Below the pieces are notes generated by a model. It ran no database searches and was not told where the DNA came from. It saw only the letters and a program-made list of their open reading frames with translations. A program made the position numbers and the translations under genes. Below, piece by piece: positions 16,373 through 24,594 of a stretch of 64,000 bases of DNA (position 1 is the stretch's first letter; every line of letters begins with the position of its first letter). Origin of the DNA: CANJIV01 sp046330225 (GTDB lineage Bacteria; Actinomycetota; Thermoleophilia; Solirubrobacterales; Solirubrobacteraceae); NCBI GenBank assembly GCA_046330225.1, contig JAXLTD010000004.1:62001-126000 (forward strand). Direction: 5' to 3'.

Positions 16373-18283
16373 GTGGCGCCGGCCTCATCCCACCGCACGC
16401 CGCCGCGTCGCCTGAGCGCGGCGAAGCTCGGCAGCGCCGCCGGCCTCATGGCCGCAGCGGCGGCAGCCGCCGGCGCGCTCGCCGCAACGGCGGCGGGTGC
16501 CGTCCCCGCCGCCTCCTCCGCGGCGTTCCCCGCCTCGCCCGCCCGCGCCGGCGCGGCCCGGGCCGGCGCCGTGCCGCCTGCCGCCCGACTCGACCTCGTC
16601 CTGTCGCTGCGCCGTGACCAGGCCGGCCTGGAGCGCTTCGCCGCCGCGGTCAGCGATCCGTCGTCGCCCGAGTACCGCCGCTACGCCAGCCCGGCGGCGC
16701 TCGCCCGGCGCTTCGGCGCCGCGCCCGCGACCCGGCGGGCCGTTGCCCGGGCGCTGCGCGCCCGCGGGCTGCGCGTGCACTTCGGGCCCACTGGGGCGTT
16801 TGCGGTCGTGAGGGCCACCGCCGCCCAGGCGCAAGCGCTCTTCTCGACCCGGCTTGCCGCCTACCGCACCGCGACCGGCGCGCACTTCGTCGCGCCGGCC
16901 ACCCCGCCCGCCCTGCCGCCATCGCTGCGCGGCGGCGTGGACGGAGTGCTCGGCCTCGACACGGGGCCGGTGGCCCAGAGACCGCAGACCGTCAGCCCCG
17001 AGACGATCGACTTCAAGGCCCGGAAGAAGAAGTCCTCCGTGCGGGCCAATACCGGCACCCCCGCGGGCTGCCCGGCCGGGGTTGCCGCGGGCGCGACCCC
17101 GGGGCGCGCGGGGATCGGGGGCTACACCCCCAACGAGTACCTCACGGCATTCGGGTTCGACGGCCTGCACCGCGCCGGTCTGCGCGGCCAGGGCCAGCGC
17201 GTCGCGGTCATCGAGATCGACGGGTTCCGGCGGGCGGACGTCACGACCTTCGGCGCCTGCTTCGGGCTGCGCGTGCCGCCGACGCCGGTGACCCGGGTCG
17301 GCATCCCGCGCGTGCTCCCGCCCGGCGACGAGACGACGCTGGATCTCGAGGTCCTCAGCGCCGGCGCTCCGGCCCTGGCCCAGATCCAGGTCTACGAGGG
17401 CGCGGCGACCGCGGGCGGCCTCGTCCGCTCCTTCGCCGCGCCCCTCGCCCGGCCGCGCGGTCGCCGCCCGTCGGTGATCTCGGCGTCGATCGGCGGCTGC
17501 GAGGCCGGCAACAGCGGCGCCACGACGCAGGTCCGCCTCCTGGAGGACACGCTGGCCACGGCGGGCGCCGCCGGAATCAGCGTCCTCACGTCCGCGGGCG
17601 ACACGGGCTCGACGGGCTGCGCCCTGCCCGGCAACACGGGCGCGCTCGGGCTCACGCAGGCCCAGTACCCGGCCTCGTCCCCGCACGTCACCGGCGTCGG
17701 CGGCACGAACGTCGCGCTCACCGCAGCCAACCGCATCGCCGAGGAGGTCGTCTGGCGCGACGCGCCGCTGGCGTTCGGCGGGGGCGGCGGCGGCGCCTCG
17801 CAGCTGTTCGACCGGCCGGCCTGGCAGCGCGGCCCGGGCACCGGCGGGCCCTCGCGGCTCGTGCCGGATGTCGCCGGCCTCGCCGACTTCCTCCCGGGCT
17901 ACGCGATCTACTGCACCGCGGCGGCGTGCGGCCGGGCCGGATGGCTCGCGGTCGGGGGCACGAGCGCCGCCACGCCGCTGCTGGCCTCGTCGGTCGCGAT
18001 CGCCAACCAGCAGGCGGCCCGCGCCCGCCATGCGCCGCTCGGCTTCCTCAACCCGCTCATCTACGCGATCGCTCGCAGCCGCAGCCACGCGACCGTCTTT
18101 CGCGACGTGATCCGCTGGGACAACGACCTCGGCGAGCTGATCGCGCCCGCTGCCGGCGGGAACGGCGGGCCGGCCGGCTGCTGCGCCGCCCGCCGCGGCT
18201 ACGACGCGGCCTCGGGCTGGGGCTCGGTGAACGTCGCCGCGTTCTCGTCTGCGGCGCGGCGCCTGGCGGCCCGCGCGAAGTAG
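16373..18283 (+). CDS. Secreted S53 family serine-carboxyl peptidase (sedolisin/kumamolisin type)
   Basis: 636 residues from GTG 16373. Signal peptide with an Arg/Lys-containing start and a long Ala-rich core (about residues 12-48). A pro-domain follows (about 65-220: LDLVLSLRRDQAGLERF, SSPEYRRYASPAALARRFG). The catalytic domain has Glu and Asp in ETTLDLEV, an oxyanion Asp in TSAGDTGSTG and the nucleophile Ser531 in GGTSAATP. The C-terminal calcium-site motif GYDAASGWGS is present. Such enzymes are acid-active endopeptidases that remove their own pro-domain outside the cell. The start could also be the ATG at 16448, which would leave a weaker signal peptide. Confidence 0.92.
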   Translation: MAPASSHRTPPRRLSAAKLGSAAGLMAAAAAAAGALAATAAGAVPAASSAAFPASPARAGAARAGAVPPAARLDLVLSLRRDQAGLERFAAAVSDPSSPEYRRYASPAALARRFGAAPATRRAVARALRARGLRVHFGPTGAFAVVRATAAQAQALFSTRLAAYRTATGAHFVAPATPPALPPSLRGGVDGVLGLDTGPVAQRPQTVSPETIDFKARKKKSSVRANTGTPAGCPAGVAAGATPGRAGIGGYTPNEYLTAFGFDGLHRAGLRGQGQRVAVIEIDGFRRADVTTFGACFGLRVPPTPVTRVGIPRVLPPGDETTLDLEVLSAGAPALAQIQVYEGAATAGGLVRSFAAPLARPRGRRPSVISASIGGCEAGNSGATTQVRLLEDTLATAGAAGISVLTSAGDTGSTGCALPGNTGALGLTQAQYPASSPHVTGVGGTNVALTAANRIAEEVVWRDAPLAFGGGGGGASQLFDRPAWQRGPGTGGPSRLVPDVAGLADFLPGYAIYCTAAACGRAGWLAVGGTSAATPLLASSVAIANQQAARARHAPLGFLNPLIYAIARSRSHATVFRDVIRWDNDLGELIAPAAGGNGGPAGCCAARRGYDAASGWGSVNVAAFSSAARRLAARAK

Positions 18284-18290
18284 CCGGGCG

Positions 18291-18617
18291 CTACCGCCGC
18301 CGGCGACGGCGGTGCGCGGCGATCGCCTCGCGGCCCTCGGAGATCGCCCGCTCGACCGCGTCGAGCTGGTCGCGGACGGACACGCGGGGCACGCCCGGCG
18401 GCAGCACCTCGTCGCGGTAGGACGGCTCCTGGCGCTCGAAGCTCTCCGGCGCGGGCATCGCCACGACGCTCACGTCCGCCTCGCGGGCGAGCCACGCTCG
18501 CGCCGTCATCGCCGGCCCGAGCGCCGCGCGCTCCGCGACGAGCACGAGCTCGCAGGCGCCGAAGCCCGCGGCGACCCAGCCGCCCCGATCCGTCTCCCCG
18601 GCGTCCCCGGTCGCCAT
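18291..18617 (-). CDS. Stand-alone protein resembling the transketolase C-terminal domain
   Basis: 108 residues from ATG 18617. The stretch ELVLVAERAALGPAMTARAW, then VSVVAMPAPESFERQEPSYRDEVLPPGVPRVSV matches, by my reading, the C-terminal domain of transketolase (pattern: LVLIATGSEV, VVSMPS, F-x-Q, Y-x-x-x-VLP). The thiamine-binding parts are absent. The GSEV-like turn is changed to AERA. It ends in a poly-Arg tail. It could be a degenerate relic or a small regulatory fold. It converges with the sedolisin gene (7-base gap) and is divergent from ppa. Confidence 0.6.
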   Translation of the reverse strand: MATGDAGETDRGGWVAAGFGACELVLVAERAALGPAMTARAWLAREADVSVVAMPAPESFERQEPSYRDEVLPPGVPRVSVRDQLDAVERAISEGREAIAAHRRRRRR

Positions 18618-18679
18618 CGCGTGCCCATCGTTGCGCCAGGATCGGACGGCTCCGGTGGCGCGCGGCGCCGGGCAGGACA

Positions 18680-18685
18680 TAGAGT
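18680..18685 (+). promoter_or_regulatory. -10 box of leaderless ppa
   Basis: TAGAGT lies 9 bases before the ATG at 18695. There is no Shine-Dalgarno. Confidence 0.5.
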
Positions 18686-18694
18686 CGGCTGCGC

Positions 18695-19192
18695 ATGAGC
18701 GCCGCCATCAACGTCATGGTCGAGATCCCCAAGGGGAGCCGGAACAAGTACGAGTGGGACGAGGAGCTCGGAACCATCGTCCTGGACCGCTTCCTGTTCT
18801 CCTCGGTCGTCTATCCGCTCGACTACGGCTTCGTGCTCGACACGCTCGGCAAGGACGGAGATCCGCTCGACGCGATGGTCTGCGTCTCGGAGCCGACGTT
18901 CCCTGGCTGTGTGATCCGCTGCAAGCCCATCGCGCTCTTCAAGATGCGCGATGACGCCGGGGAGGACGACAAGGTCATCTGCGTGCCCCTCAAGGACCCG
19001 AACTGGAACACGTTCACGCAGCTCGACGACATGCCCCAGCAGCTGCAGGACGAGATCTCGCACTTCTTCGCGATCTACAAGACCCTCGAGAAGAAGGACG
19101 TGACCGTCGAGGGCTGGCGCCCGCTGGAGGATGCGTGGGCGTCGATCGAGGACGGGCGCGAGCGATGGGCCGCAACGCACCCGCCGGCCTGA
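18695..19192 (+). CDS. ppa: Inorganic pyrophosphatase, family I
   Basis: 165 residues, typical bacterial length. It hydrolyses pyrophosphate to drive biosynthesis in the cytosol. The active-site stretch GDPLDAMV (DxDPxD signature, with Lys and Tyr neighbours SVVYPLDYGFV upstream) is intact. EIPKGSRNKYEWDEE at the N-terminus and KDVTVEGW near the C-terminus are also family hallmarks. The mRNA appears leaderless (TAGAGT box 9 bases upstream). Confidence 0.97.
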   Translation: MSAAINVMVEIPKGSRNKYEWDEELGTIVLDRFLFSSVVYPLDYGFVLDTLGKDGDPLDAMVCVSEPTFPGCVIRCKPIALFKMRDDAGEDDKVICVPLKDPNWNTFTQLDDMPQQLQDEISHFFAIYKTLEKKDVTVEGWRPLEDAWASIEDGRERWAATHPPA

Positions 19193-19206
19193 CCGCCGGC
19201 CGGCGG
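19181..19206. terminator. Hairpin after ppa
   Basis: CCGCCGGCC (19181-19189) pairs perfectly with GGCCGGCGG (19198-19206). The loop TGACCGCC begins with the ppa stop codon. No T-tract. Confidence 0.6.
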
Positions 19207-19208
19207 CG

Positions 19209-19475
19209 CTAGAACCCGCGGCGCTCCCGGGCGGACTTCAGCCGGGGATCGTGGCTGACCTCGGCGCGGTGGGCGCGCTGGGACCAGGCGTGCACCAGCC
19301 ACAGCGCCAGCAGCACGCCGGCGACCACGGTGAGCCCGACGGCGTCCACGGGGTTGAACGCGCCGAGGGCGGCAAGGAACACATAGAGCCCGATGAGGGC
19401 GATGACGATGATCCAGAAGAACCCGCGGAGGCTCTCGGCGATGCGGTCGGCGTGGCTGCGGTCCTGGGGTGCCAT
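19209..19475 (-). CDS. Small two-helix membrane protein
   Basis: 88 residues with membrane segments at about 18-38 and 45-63 and a basic, cytosolic C-terminal tail (RAEVSHDPRLKSARERRGF). A GGAGG Shine-Dalgarno lies about 7 bases before the ATG. No known function. It converges on ppa. Confidence 0.78.
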   Translation of the reverse strand: MAPQDRSHADRIAESLRGFFWIIVIALIGLYVFLAALGAFNPVDAVGLTVVAGVLLALWLVHAWSQRAHRAEVSHDPRLKSARERRGF

Positions 19476-19608
19476 GGCGGGCCTCCAAAAACGGCGGAAT
19501 GCAGGCGGCTCCCATGGTGCGACCGGGCTGCGGGGTCCGCAAGCGTGGGAAGCCCGGCCTCGCGGCCTGCGAACCCCGGAACTGCCGCCCGGGAAAACCC
19601 CGGACGGC

Positions 19609-20550
19609 CTACGCCGTGTCCGGCTCCGCCGCCGCCGCGACCTGCTCGGCCGCCGCGCTCGTCTCGAGCGGGTCCGGCGCCGGCGGCAGCGCCGCGGGCT
19701 CGTCGAGCTTCGGGTCCGAGTGCGCGGCGCGGTCCTCGTACTGCGCCCGCTTCTGGGCGTCGGCGTCCCACAGGACCTTGTCGACCTTCATCGCCTTGCC
19801 GATGCCCTCGGCAGCGCGCCGCGGGAGCAGCGCGGTGACCTTGTTGATGGGCCCGATCGACGGCGGGACGAAGACGTCGACCTTCGGGAAGCGCAGGGCC
19901 TGCACGATCTGGTCGGCCACCTCATGCGGCTCGGAGTTCTTCACGCCGCGCGCCGGCTTGAGGCCGCCGGCGAGGTCGGTGTTCACGACCCCGGGCATGA
20001 CGATCGAGAAGTCGATGCCGACGTCGGCGTTCTCCATGCGCACCGACTCGGTGAGGCCGACGACGGCGTGCTTGGTCGCCACGTAGGTCGCCCCGCCCGG
20101 CACGGGCGTCTTGCCGGCCGAGGACGCGACGTTCACGATGTGGCCGGTGCGTCGGGGGCGCATCGTGGCCAGGGCGATCTTCGTGCCCAGGATGACCCCG
20201 TGGAGGTTGATGTCGACCTGGCGGATCGCCCAGAGGTCGTCCTCCTCGTGGAAGTTCCCGACGTGCATGATCCCGGCGTTGTTGACCAGGATGTCGATCG
20301 GGCCGAGATCGCGCTCCACCGCGTCGACGAAGGCCTGGAAGCTTTCACGGCTCGTGACGTCGAGCTGGTAACCGCGGGCGCCGCCGCCGATCTGCTCGGC
20401 GACCTGCTGGGACTGCTCGCCGTCGAGGTCGCCGATCGCCACCTTGATGCCTTCGCGGGCGAAAGCCTGCGCGGTCGCGAGGCCGATGCCGCGCGCCCCG
20501 CCGGTGATCGCCGCGACCTTGCCGTACAGAATCCGGGGTTCCTTCGCCAT
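19609..20550 (-). CDS. Short-chain dehydrogenase/reductase
   Basis: 313 residues. Classical SDR motifs: TGGARGIG cofactor loop near residue 16, NNAGI, a catalytic Ser in VASSAG and the Y-x-x-x-K dyad in ATYVATKHA. An Asp-containing strand end (IGDLDG) suggests NAD preference. The C-terminal 70 residues extend beyond the usual 250 and are acidic and Ala-rich. A Shine-Dalgarno (AGGAGA) and an upstream TACCGT box are present. Divergent from the GMC oxidoreductase operon, so both may work on the same alcohols or steroids. Confidence 0.93.
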   Translation of the reverse strand: MAKEPRILYGKVAAITGGARGIGLATAQAFAREGIKVAIGDLDGEQSQQVAEQIGGGARGYQLDVTSRESFQAFVDAVERDLGPIDILVNNAGIMHVGNFHEEDDLWAIRQVDINLHGVILGTKIALATMRPRRTGHIVNVASSAGKTPVPGGATYVATKHAVVGLTESVRMENADVGIDFSIVMPGVVNTDLAGGLKPARGVKNSEPHEVADQIVQALRFPKVDVFVPPSIGPINKVTALLPRRAAEGIGKAMKVDKVLWDADAQKRAQYEDRAAHSDPKLDEPAALPPAPDPLETSAAAEQVAAAAEPDTA

Positions 20551-20650
20551 CGTGTCGGTCTCCTCTCGCGTCTCGAAGGGCCAACGGTAGCGCGTGCGCG
20601 CCCCCGGGCACCGCCTAGCTGGCTGTCCAGCCAGGGCGGGGCGGGCGCAG

Positions 20651-20656
20651 TAGGAT
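20651..20656 (+). promoter_or_regulatory. Possible -10 box of the GMC oxidoreductase operon
   Basis: TAGGAT in the 175-base divergent gap, about 70 bases before the ATG at 20726. No strong -35 is visible. Confidence 0.4.
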
Positions 20657-20725
20657 CAGCGCGCCCGGTCGCGCGGGTCGCGGCGCCGGGCTCCCCGCCG
20701 ATCCCTCCCACCGAGGAGTGCCTCC

Positions 20726-22696
20726 ATGGCCGTCACCGTCGTCCTGTCGGAGATCCAGCGCGACACGCTGACCGCGGTTTGCGACACCTTCGCGCCCTCG
20801 ATCGAGCAGGAGGCCGACCCGACCGGCTTCTGGGCGCGATCCGCTTCGGACCTCGGCATCCCCGCCGCGATCGAGCAGACGCTCGCCGGGCTCCCCGAGG
20901 AGCAGGTGGCAGGCCTGCGGGAGCTGCTCGACGCGCTCGCCGAGCAGCAGTTCGCCGCCGCTCCGCAGGCGGCGCGCGAGCAGATCCTCCACGGGTTCAT
21001 GGACTCCGGGCCCGAGGCGCTCGCCGGCCTCGCCGGGCTGCGGGGCCTGACCTTCCTGCTCTTCTACGCACTGCCCGACCCCGCCACCGGCCGCAACCCC
21101 AACTGGGAGGCCATCGGCTACCCCGGCCCGCGGACCCCGCCCCCGTCGCCGGCTGACGCGCCCAAGACCATCACGGTGACCCGGCCGGCCGGGGCCGACC
21201 TCGTGATCGAGGCCGACGTGGCCGTGGTCGGCTCGGGCGCCGGCGGCGGCGTGATCGCCGGCGAGCTCGCCGCCGCCGGCAAGCAGGTCGCCATCCTCGA
21301 GGCCGGCGGCTACTACAACGAGGCCGACTTCAACCAGCTCGAGCTGTGGTCCTACCAGCACCTCTACGCGCGCGGCGGGCTCGCCGCGACCGAGGACGGC
21401 TCGGTCGCGCTGATGTCGGGCCGCAACCTCGGCGGCGGGACCACCATCAACTGGACGAACTGCCTGCGGACGACGCCCTGGGTGCGCAGCGAGTGGGCCC
21501 AGGAGCACGGGCTCGAGGGCCTCGACGGCCCCGACTACGACGCACACCTCGACGCCGTCAGCGCCCGGATCGGCGTCACCGGCGAGTGCAGCGACTACAA
21601 CGGCCCCCAGCAGCGGCTGCAGGAGGCGTGCGAGAAGGCGGGCTACTCGTTCAAGCGGATCGTGCGCAACACCGACCCGGCGACCTACGACCCCGACAGC
21701 GCCGGGCTGCTCGGCTTCGGGGACCAGAGCGGGTCGAAGCAGGGGACGCTCAAGACCTACCTGCAGGACGCTGCAGAACACGGCGCGCAGACGGTGGTCG
21801 ACTGCCAGGTCGACCGCGTCCTGGTCGAGCACGGCCGCGCCGCCGGGGTCCAAGGGACCTGCCTCGACGCGGACGGCAACCGGGCGACCGTGACGGTGCG
21901 CGCCCCCGTGGTCGTCGTCGCCGCCGGCTCGCTCGAGTCCCCGGCGCTGCTGCTGCGCTCCGGCATCGGCGGCCCGGCCGTCGGCAAGTACCTGCGCCTG
22001 CACCCGGCCACCGCGATCGCCGGCGTCTACGCCGAGCCGCAGGCGTCGTGGTGGGGGGCGCCCCAGACCGGCCTGTCGGACCAGTTCGCCAACGTGGAGG
22101 ACGGCTACGGCTTCCTCGTCGAGTGCTCGCACGCCAGCCCGGGCGTGACCGGCGCGGCGGTCCCCTGGGAGACCGGCGCGCAGCACAAGGGCCAGATGGC
22201 GCTCGGGCCCCAGACGAGCGCCTTCGTGCTCCTCATCCGCGACCGCGGGCACGGCGAGGTGACCGTCGACCGGGCCGGAAACGCCGTGCACCGCTACCAC
22301 CTGACCGACCCGCTGGACGACCGCATCTTCCGGCAGGGCCTCGTCGAGCTCGTCCACCTGCACGACCAGGCCGGCGCCGAGGAGATCGTGACCTTTCACC
22401 GGGCACTCACCCGCTGGCGCCGCGGCGAGGACCTCGCCGCGTTCAAGCAGCGCGTCCACGACGGGTCCCTGGCGCCGAACGAGCACGCGACGTTCGCGCT
22501 GCACCAGATGAGCTCGTGCCGGATGGGCGCGGACCCGGCGACGAGCGTCGCCGATCCGTGGGGCCAGCTCCACGACACGCCGGGCGTGTGGATCGGTGAC
22601 GCCAGCGCGTTCCCGAGTGCGTCAGGCACCAACCCGATGCTGACCACGATGGCCTTGGCCCGCCGCACTGCGGGAGCCATCGCCGCTGCCGACTAA
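20726..22696 (+). CDS. GMC-family FAD-dependent alcohol oxidase/dehydrogenase
   Basis: 656 residues. The first ~150 residues are helical and resemble the gluconate-dehydrogenase subunit-3-like extension seen in long-chain alcohol oxidases. The FAD dinucleotide motif VVGSGAGGGVIAGELAAAG is near residue 170. SGRNLGGGTTINWTNC is the GMC signature, and the C-terminal motif SASGTNPMLTTMALA closes the FAD site; HQMSSCRMG is the usual pre-catalytic motif. Good Shine-Dalgarno (GAGGAG). The next gene starts 10 bases after its stop, so it is an operon. Likely substrate: long-chain or sterol alcohol (inference). Confidence 0.92.
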   Translation: MAVTVVLSEIQRDTLTAVCDTFAPSIEQEADPTGFWARSASDLGIPAAIEQTLAGLPEEQVAGLRELLDALAEQQFAAAPQAAREQILHGFMDSGPEALAGLAGLRGLTFLLFYALPDPATGRNPNWEAIGYPGPRTPPPSPADAPKTITVTRPAGADLVIEADVAVVGSGAGGGVIAGELAAAGKQVAILEAGGYYNEADFNQLELWSYQHLYARGGLAATEDGSVALMSGRNLGGGTTINWTNCLRTTPWVRSEWAQEHGLEGLDGPDYDAHLDAVSARIGVTGECSDYNGPQQRLQEACEKAGYSFKRIVRNTDPATYDPDSAGLLGFGDQSGSKQGTLKTYLQDAAEHGAQTVVDCQVDRVLVEHGRAAGVQGTCLDADGNRATVTVRAPVVVVAAGSLESPALLLRSGIGGPAVGKYLRLHPATAIAGVYAEPQASWWGAPQTGLSDQFANVEDGYGFLVECSHASPGVTGAAVPWETGAQHKGQMALGPQTSAFVLLIRDRGHGEVTVDRAGNAVHRYHLTDPLDDRIFRQGLVELVHLHDQAGAEEIVTFHRALTRWRRGEDLAAFKQRVHDGSLAPNEHATFALHQMSSCRMGADPATSVADPWGQLHDTPGVWIGDASAFPSASGTNPMLTTMALARRTAGAIAAAD

Positions 22697-22706
22697 GGGG
22701 GACACC

Positions 22707-23567
22707 ATGGCTTCCTTCATGCACGACAACCGCCGCCTCGCCTACACGGAGTACGGCGAGGGCAGCCGCCACGTCGTCCTGCTGCACGGGCTCCTCTTCT
22801 CCCAGCGCATGCACACGCCGCTGGCCCGGGCGCTCGCCGACCGCGGCAACCACGTCATCACGCTCGACCTCCTCGGGCACGGACGCTCCGATCGCCCGCG
22901 CAACATGTGGGAGTACTCGATGCACTACTTCGCCGAGGAGACGGTGGCGCTGCTCGACCACCTCGGCATCGACGAGGCGGTGATCGGCGGCACGTCGCTC
23001 GGCGCGAACACCGCGCTGGAGGTCGCGCTGGAGAATCCCTCGCGGCTGCGCGGCATGGTCGTCGAGATGCCGGTGCTCGACAACGCGCTGCTGGGCTGCG
23101 CGCTGACGTTCACGCCGCTCATGGTGGCCCTCACGTTCGGCGAGCCGGTCATGAAGCTCGTGCAGGCCGGGGCGAAGGCGGTCCCGCGCGACGCGCTCCC
23201 CTATTTCGGGGACGTGATGATGGACTGGTTCCGCCAGGACCCGGGGCCGAGCGCCGCCGTCATCCAGGGCCTCTTCTTCGGGCGCGTCGCGCCGCACCGC
23301 CGCGAGCGCCGCACGTTCGAGGCGCCGGCGCTGGTGATCGGGCACGAGCGCGACCCCGTGCACCCGTTCTCGGATGCGGGGATGCTCGCCGACGAGCTCC
23401 CGAACGGACGGCTGATCCAGGCCAGCTCGCTCCTGGAGCTGCGGACGAATCCCGAGCGGCTCACCGGCGAGATCGCCGACTTCGTCGACGAATGCTGGAA
23501 GCCGAAGCGGGCCAAGACCGGGGCCGGGGCCGCGCGGCGGCGCAAGCCGGCTCGCAAGAGCGCCTGA
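22707..23567 (+). CDS. Alpha/beta hydrolase-fold protein
   Basis: 286 residues with HGLLFSQRMH oxyanion region, LDLLGHGRSDRP, and nucleophile elbow GGTSLGA (Ser near residue 97). The acid is probably the Asp in GHERDPVHP. The usual catalytic His near the C-terminus is missing: the equivalent place reads ASSLLELRTNPERL. A basic tail (AKTGAGAARRRKPARKSA) may bind nucleic acid or membrane. Strong Shine-Dalgarno GGGGGA. Co-transcribed with the GMC oxidoreductase. Confidence 0.88.
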   Translation: MASFMHDNRRLAYTEYGEGSRHVVLLHGLLFSQRMHTPLARALADRGNHVITLDLLGHGRSDRPRNMWEYSMHYFAEETVALLDHLGIDEAVIGGTSLGANTALEVALENPSRLRGMVVEMPVLDNALLGCALTFTPLMVALTFGEPVMKLVQAGAKAVPRDALPYFGDVMMDWFRQDPGPSAAVIQGLFFGRVAPHRRERRTFEAPALVIGHERDPVHPFSDAGMLADELPNGRLIQASSLLELRTNPERLTGEIADFVDECWKPKRAKTGAGAARRRKPARKSA

Positions 23568-23634
23568 CGGCGCCCGGCGGTGACAGGCACCCTGCGCAGG
23601 CGGGCGCAGGGACGCTCTACCCTGTCCGGTTCCG

Positions 23635-24336
23635 ATGTCGAGCCGCAAGGACGAGAAGGATCGGCTTCGTGCCGAGCGCGAAGCCGCCGAACAGGCGGTC
23701 GCCGGGAAGGACAGCCGCCGCCAGCGCCTGTTCCTGGCCGGCGGCGTCGTCGTCGTGCTCGCCGTCGTGGGCGGCGCGATCGTCGCGATCACCTCGTCGG
23801 GCGGATCGGACAGCTCGACGACGGCCTCCGCGGACGTCGCGAGCGTCGAGCTGCCGGCGCGCAAGATCACCGACCTGAACGCCGCAGCGGCTGCCGCCGG
23901 CTGCATCGTGCGCGCCCAGCCCAGCCAGGGCCGCGGGCACACGACCGACGCCGTCGTCTACAAGACCAACCCGCCCACCTCGGGTCCGCACAACCCCGAG
24001 CCCGCGCAGGACGGGATCTACGACCCGGGCAACACCCCGGCTCCGGAGCAGCTCGTCCACTCGCTCGAGCACGGCCGCGTGCAGTTCCAGTACGCGCCGT
24101 CGCTCCCGAAGGCCGGCCGCGACGAGATCGAGGCGACGTTCGACGAGCAGCTCGGGAGCTTCGGCCCCGGCTACCACGCGCAGGTCTTCGAGAACACGAC
24201 GAAGATGCCCTACGCCGTCGCGGCCACCGCCTGGACGCACGTGCTCGGGTGCAAGAGCTTCACCCCCCAGACCATCGACGCGCTGCGGGCGTTCCGCGCG
24301 CGCTACACCGACAAGGGCCCGGAGTTCATCCCGTAG
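23635..24336 (+). CDS. DUF3105 domain membrane-anchored protein
   Basis: 233 residues: a charged cytosolic start (KDEKDRLRAEREAAEQ), one membrane segment at about residues 32-54, then an extracellular DUF3105 domain with the hallmark TNPPTSGPHNPEP and SLEHGRVQF motifs. The conserved His residues suggest metal binding, but no function has been established that I can name. A TACCCT box lies 11 bases upstream. A small secreted-protein gene follows 24 bases later. Confidence 0.92.
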   Translation: MSSRKDEKDRLRAEREAAEQAVAGKDSRRQRLFLAGGVVVVLAVVGGAIVAITSSGGSDSSTTASADVASVELPARKITDLNAAAAAAGCIVRAQPSQGRGHTTDAVVYKTNPPTSGPHNPEPAQDGIYDPGNTPAPEQLVHSLEHGRVQFQYAPSLPKAGRDEIEATFDEQLGSFGPGYHAQVFENTTKMPYAVAATAWTHVLGCKSFTPQTIDALRAFRARYTDKGPEFIP

Positions 24337-24360
24337 GCCCCTGGCTGTGAAGGAGACACC

Positions 24361-24573
24361 GTGAAACCCAAGCTTGCCCTCATCGGCGCCGTGCTCATCG
24401 GCGCGCTCGCGGCCCCGGCCGCGCTCGCCGCGGCGAGCGCCGACCAGCCCGTCAAGCCCAACGCCGACGGGATCTTCGTGCTCCCGAAGGCCCACGCCGC
24501 CCGCGCGGCGGCGATCGCGCAGATTCCGCTCAAGGTCGAGGCGACCGGCGGCGTGCGCGCGCCGGTCCAGTAG
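24361..24573 (+). CDS. Small secreted protein
   Basis: 70 residues starting at GTG, with Shine-Dalgarno GAAGGAGA. The signal peptide (KPKLALIGAVLIGALAAPAALAAA) takes up one third of the protein. The mature 45 residues have no cysteines. Placed directly after the DUF3105 gene, so the two may form one unit at the cell surface. Function unknown. Confidence 0.72.
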   Translation: MKPKLALIGAVLIGALAAPAALAAASADQPVKPNADGIFVLPKAHAARAAAIAQIPLKVEATGGVRAPVQ

Positions 24574-24594
24574 CGCCGCCGCTCACCGCGGCGC
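24573..24594. terminator. Hairpin between convergent genes
   Basis: GCGCCGC (24573-24579) pairs with GCGGCGC (24588-24594) around an 8-base loop that contains the stop of the minus-strand gene. No T-tract. Confidence 0.45.
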
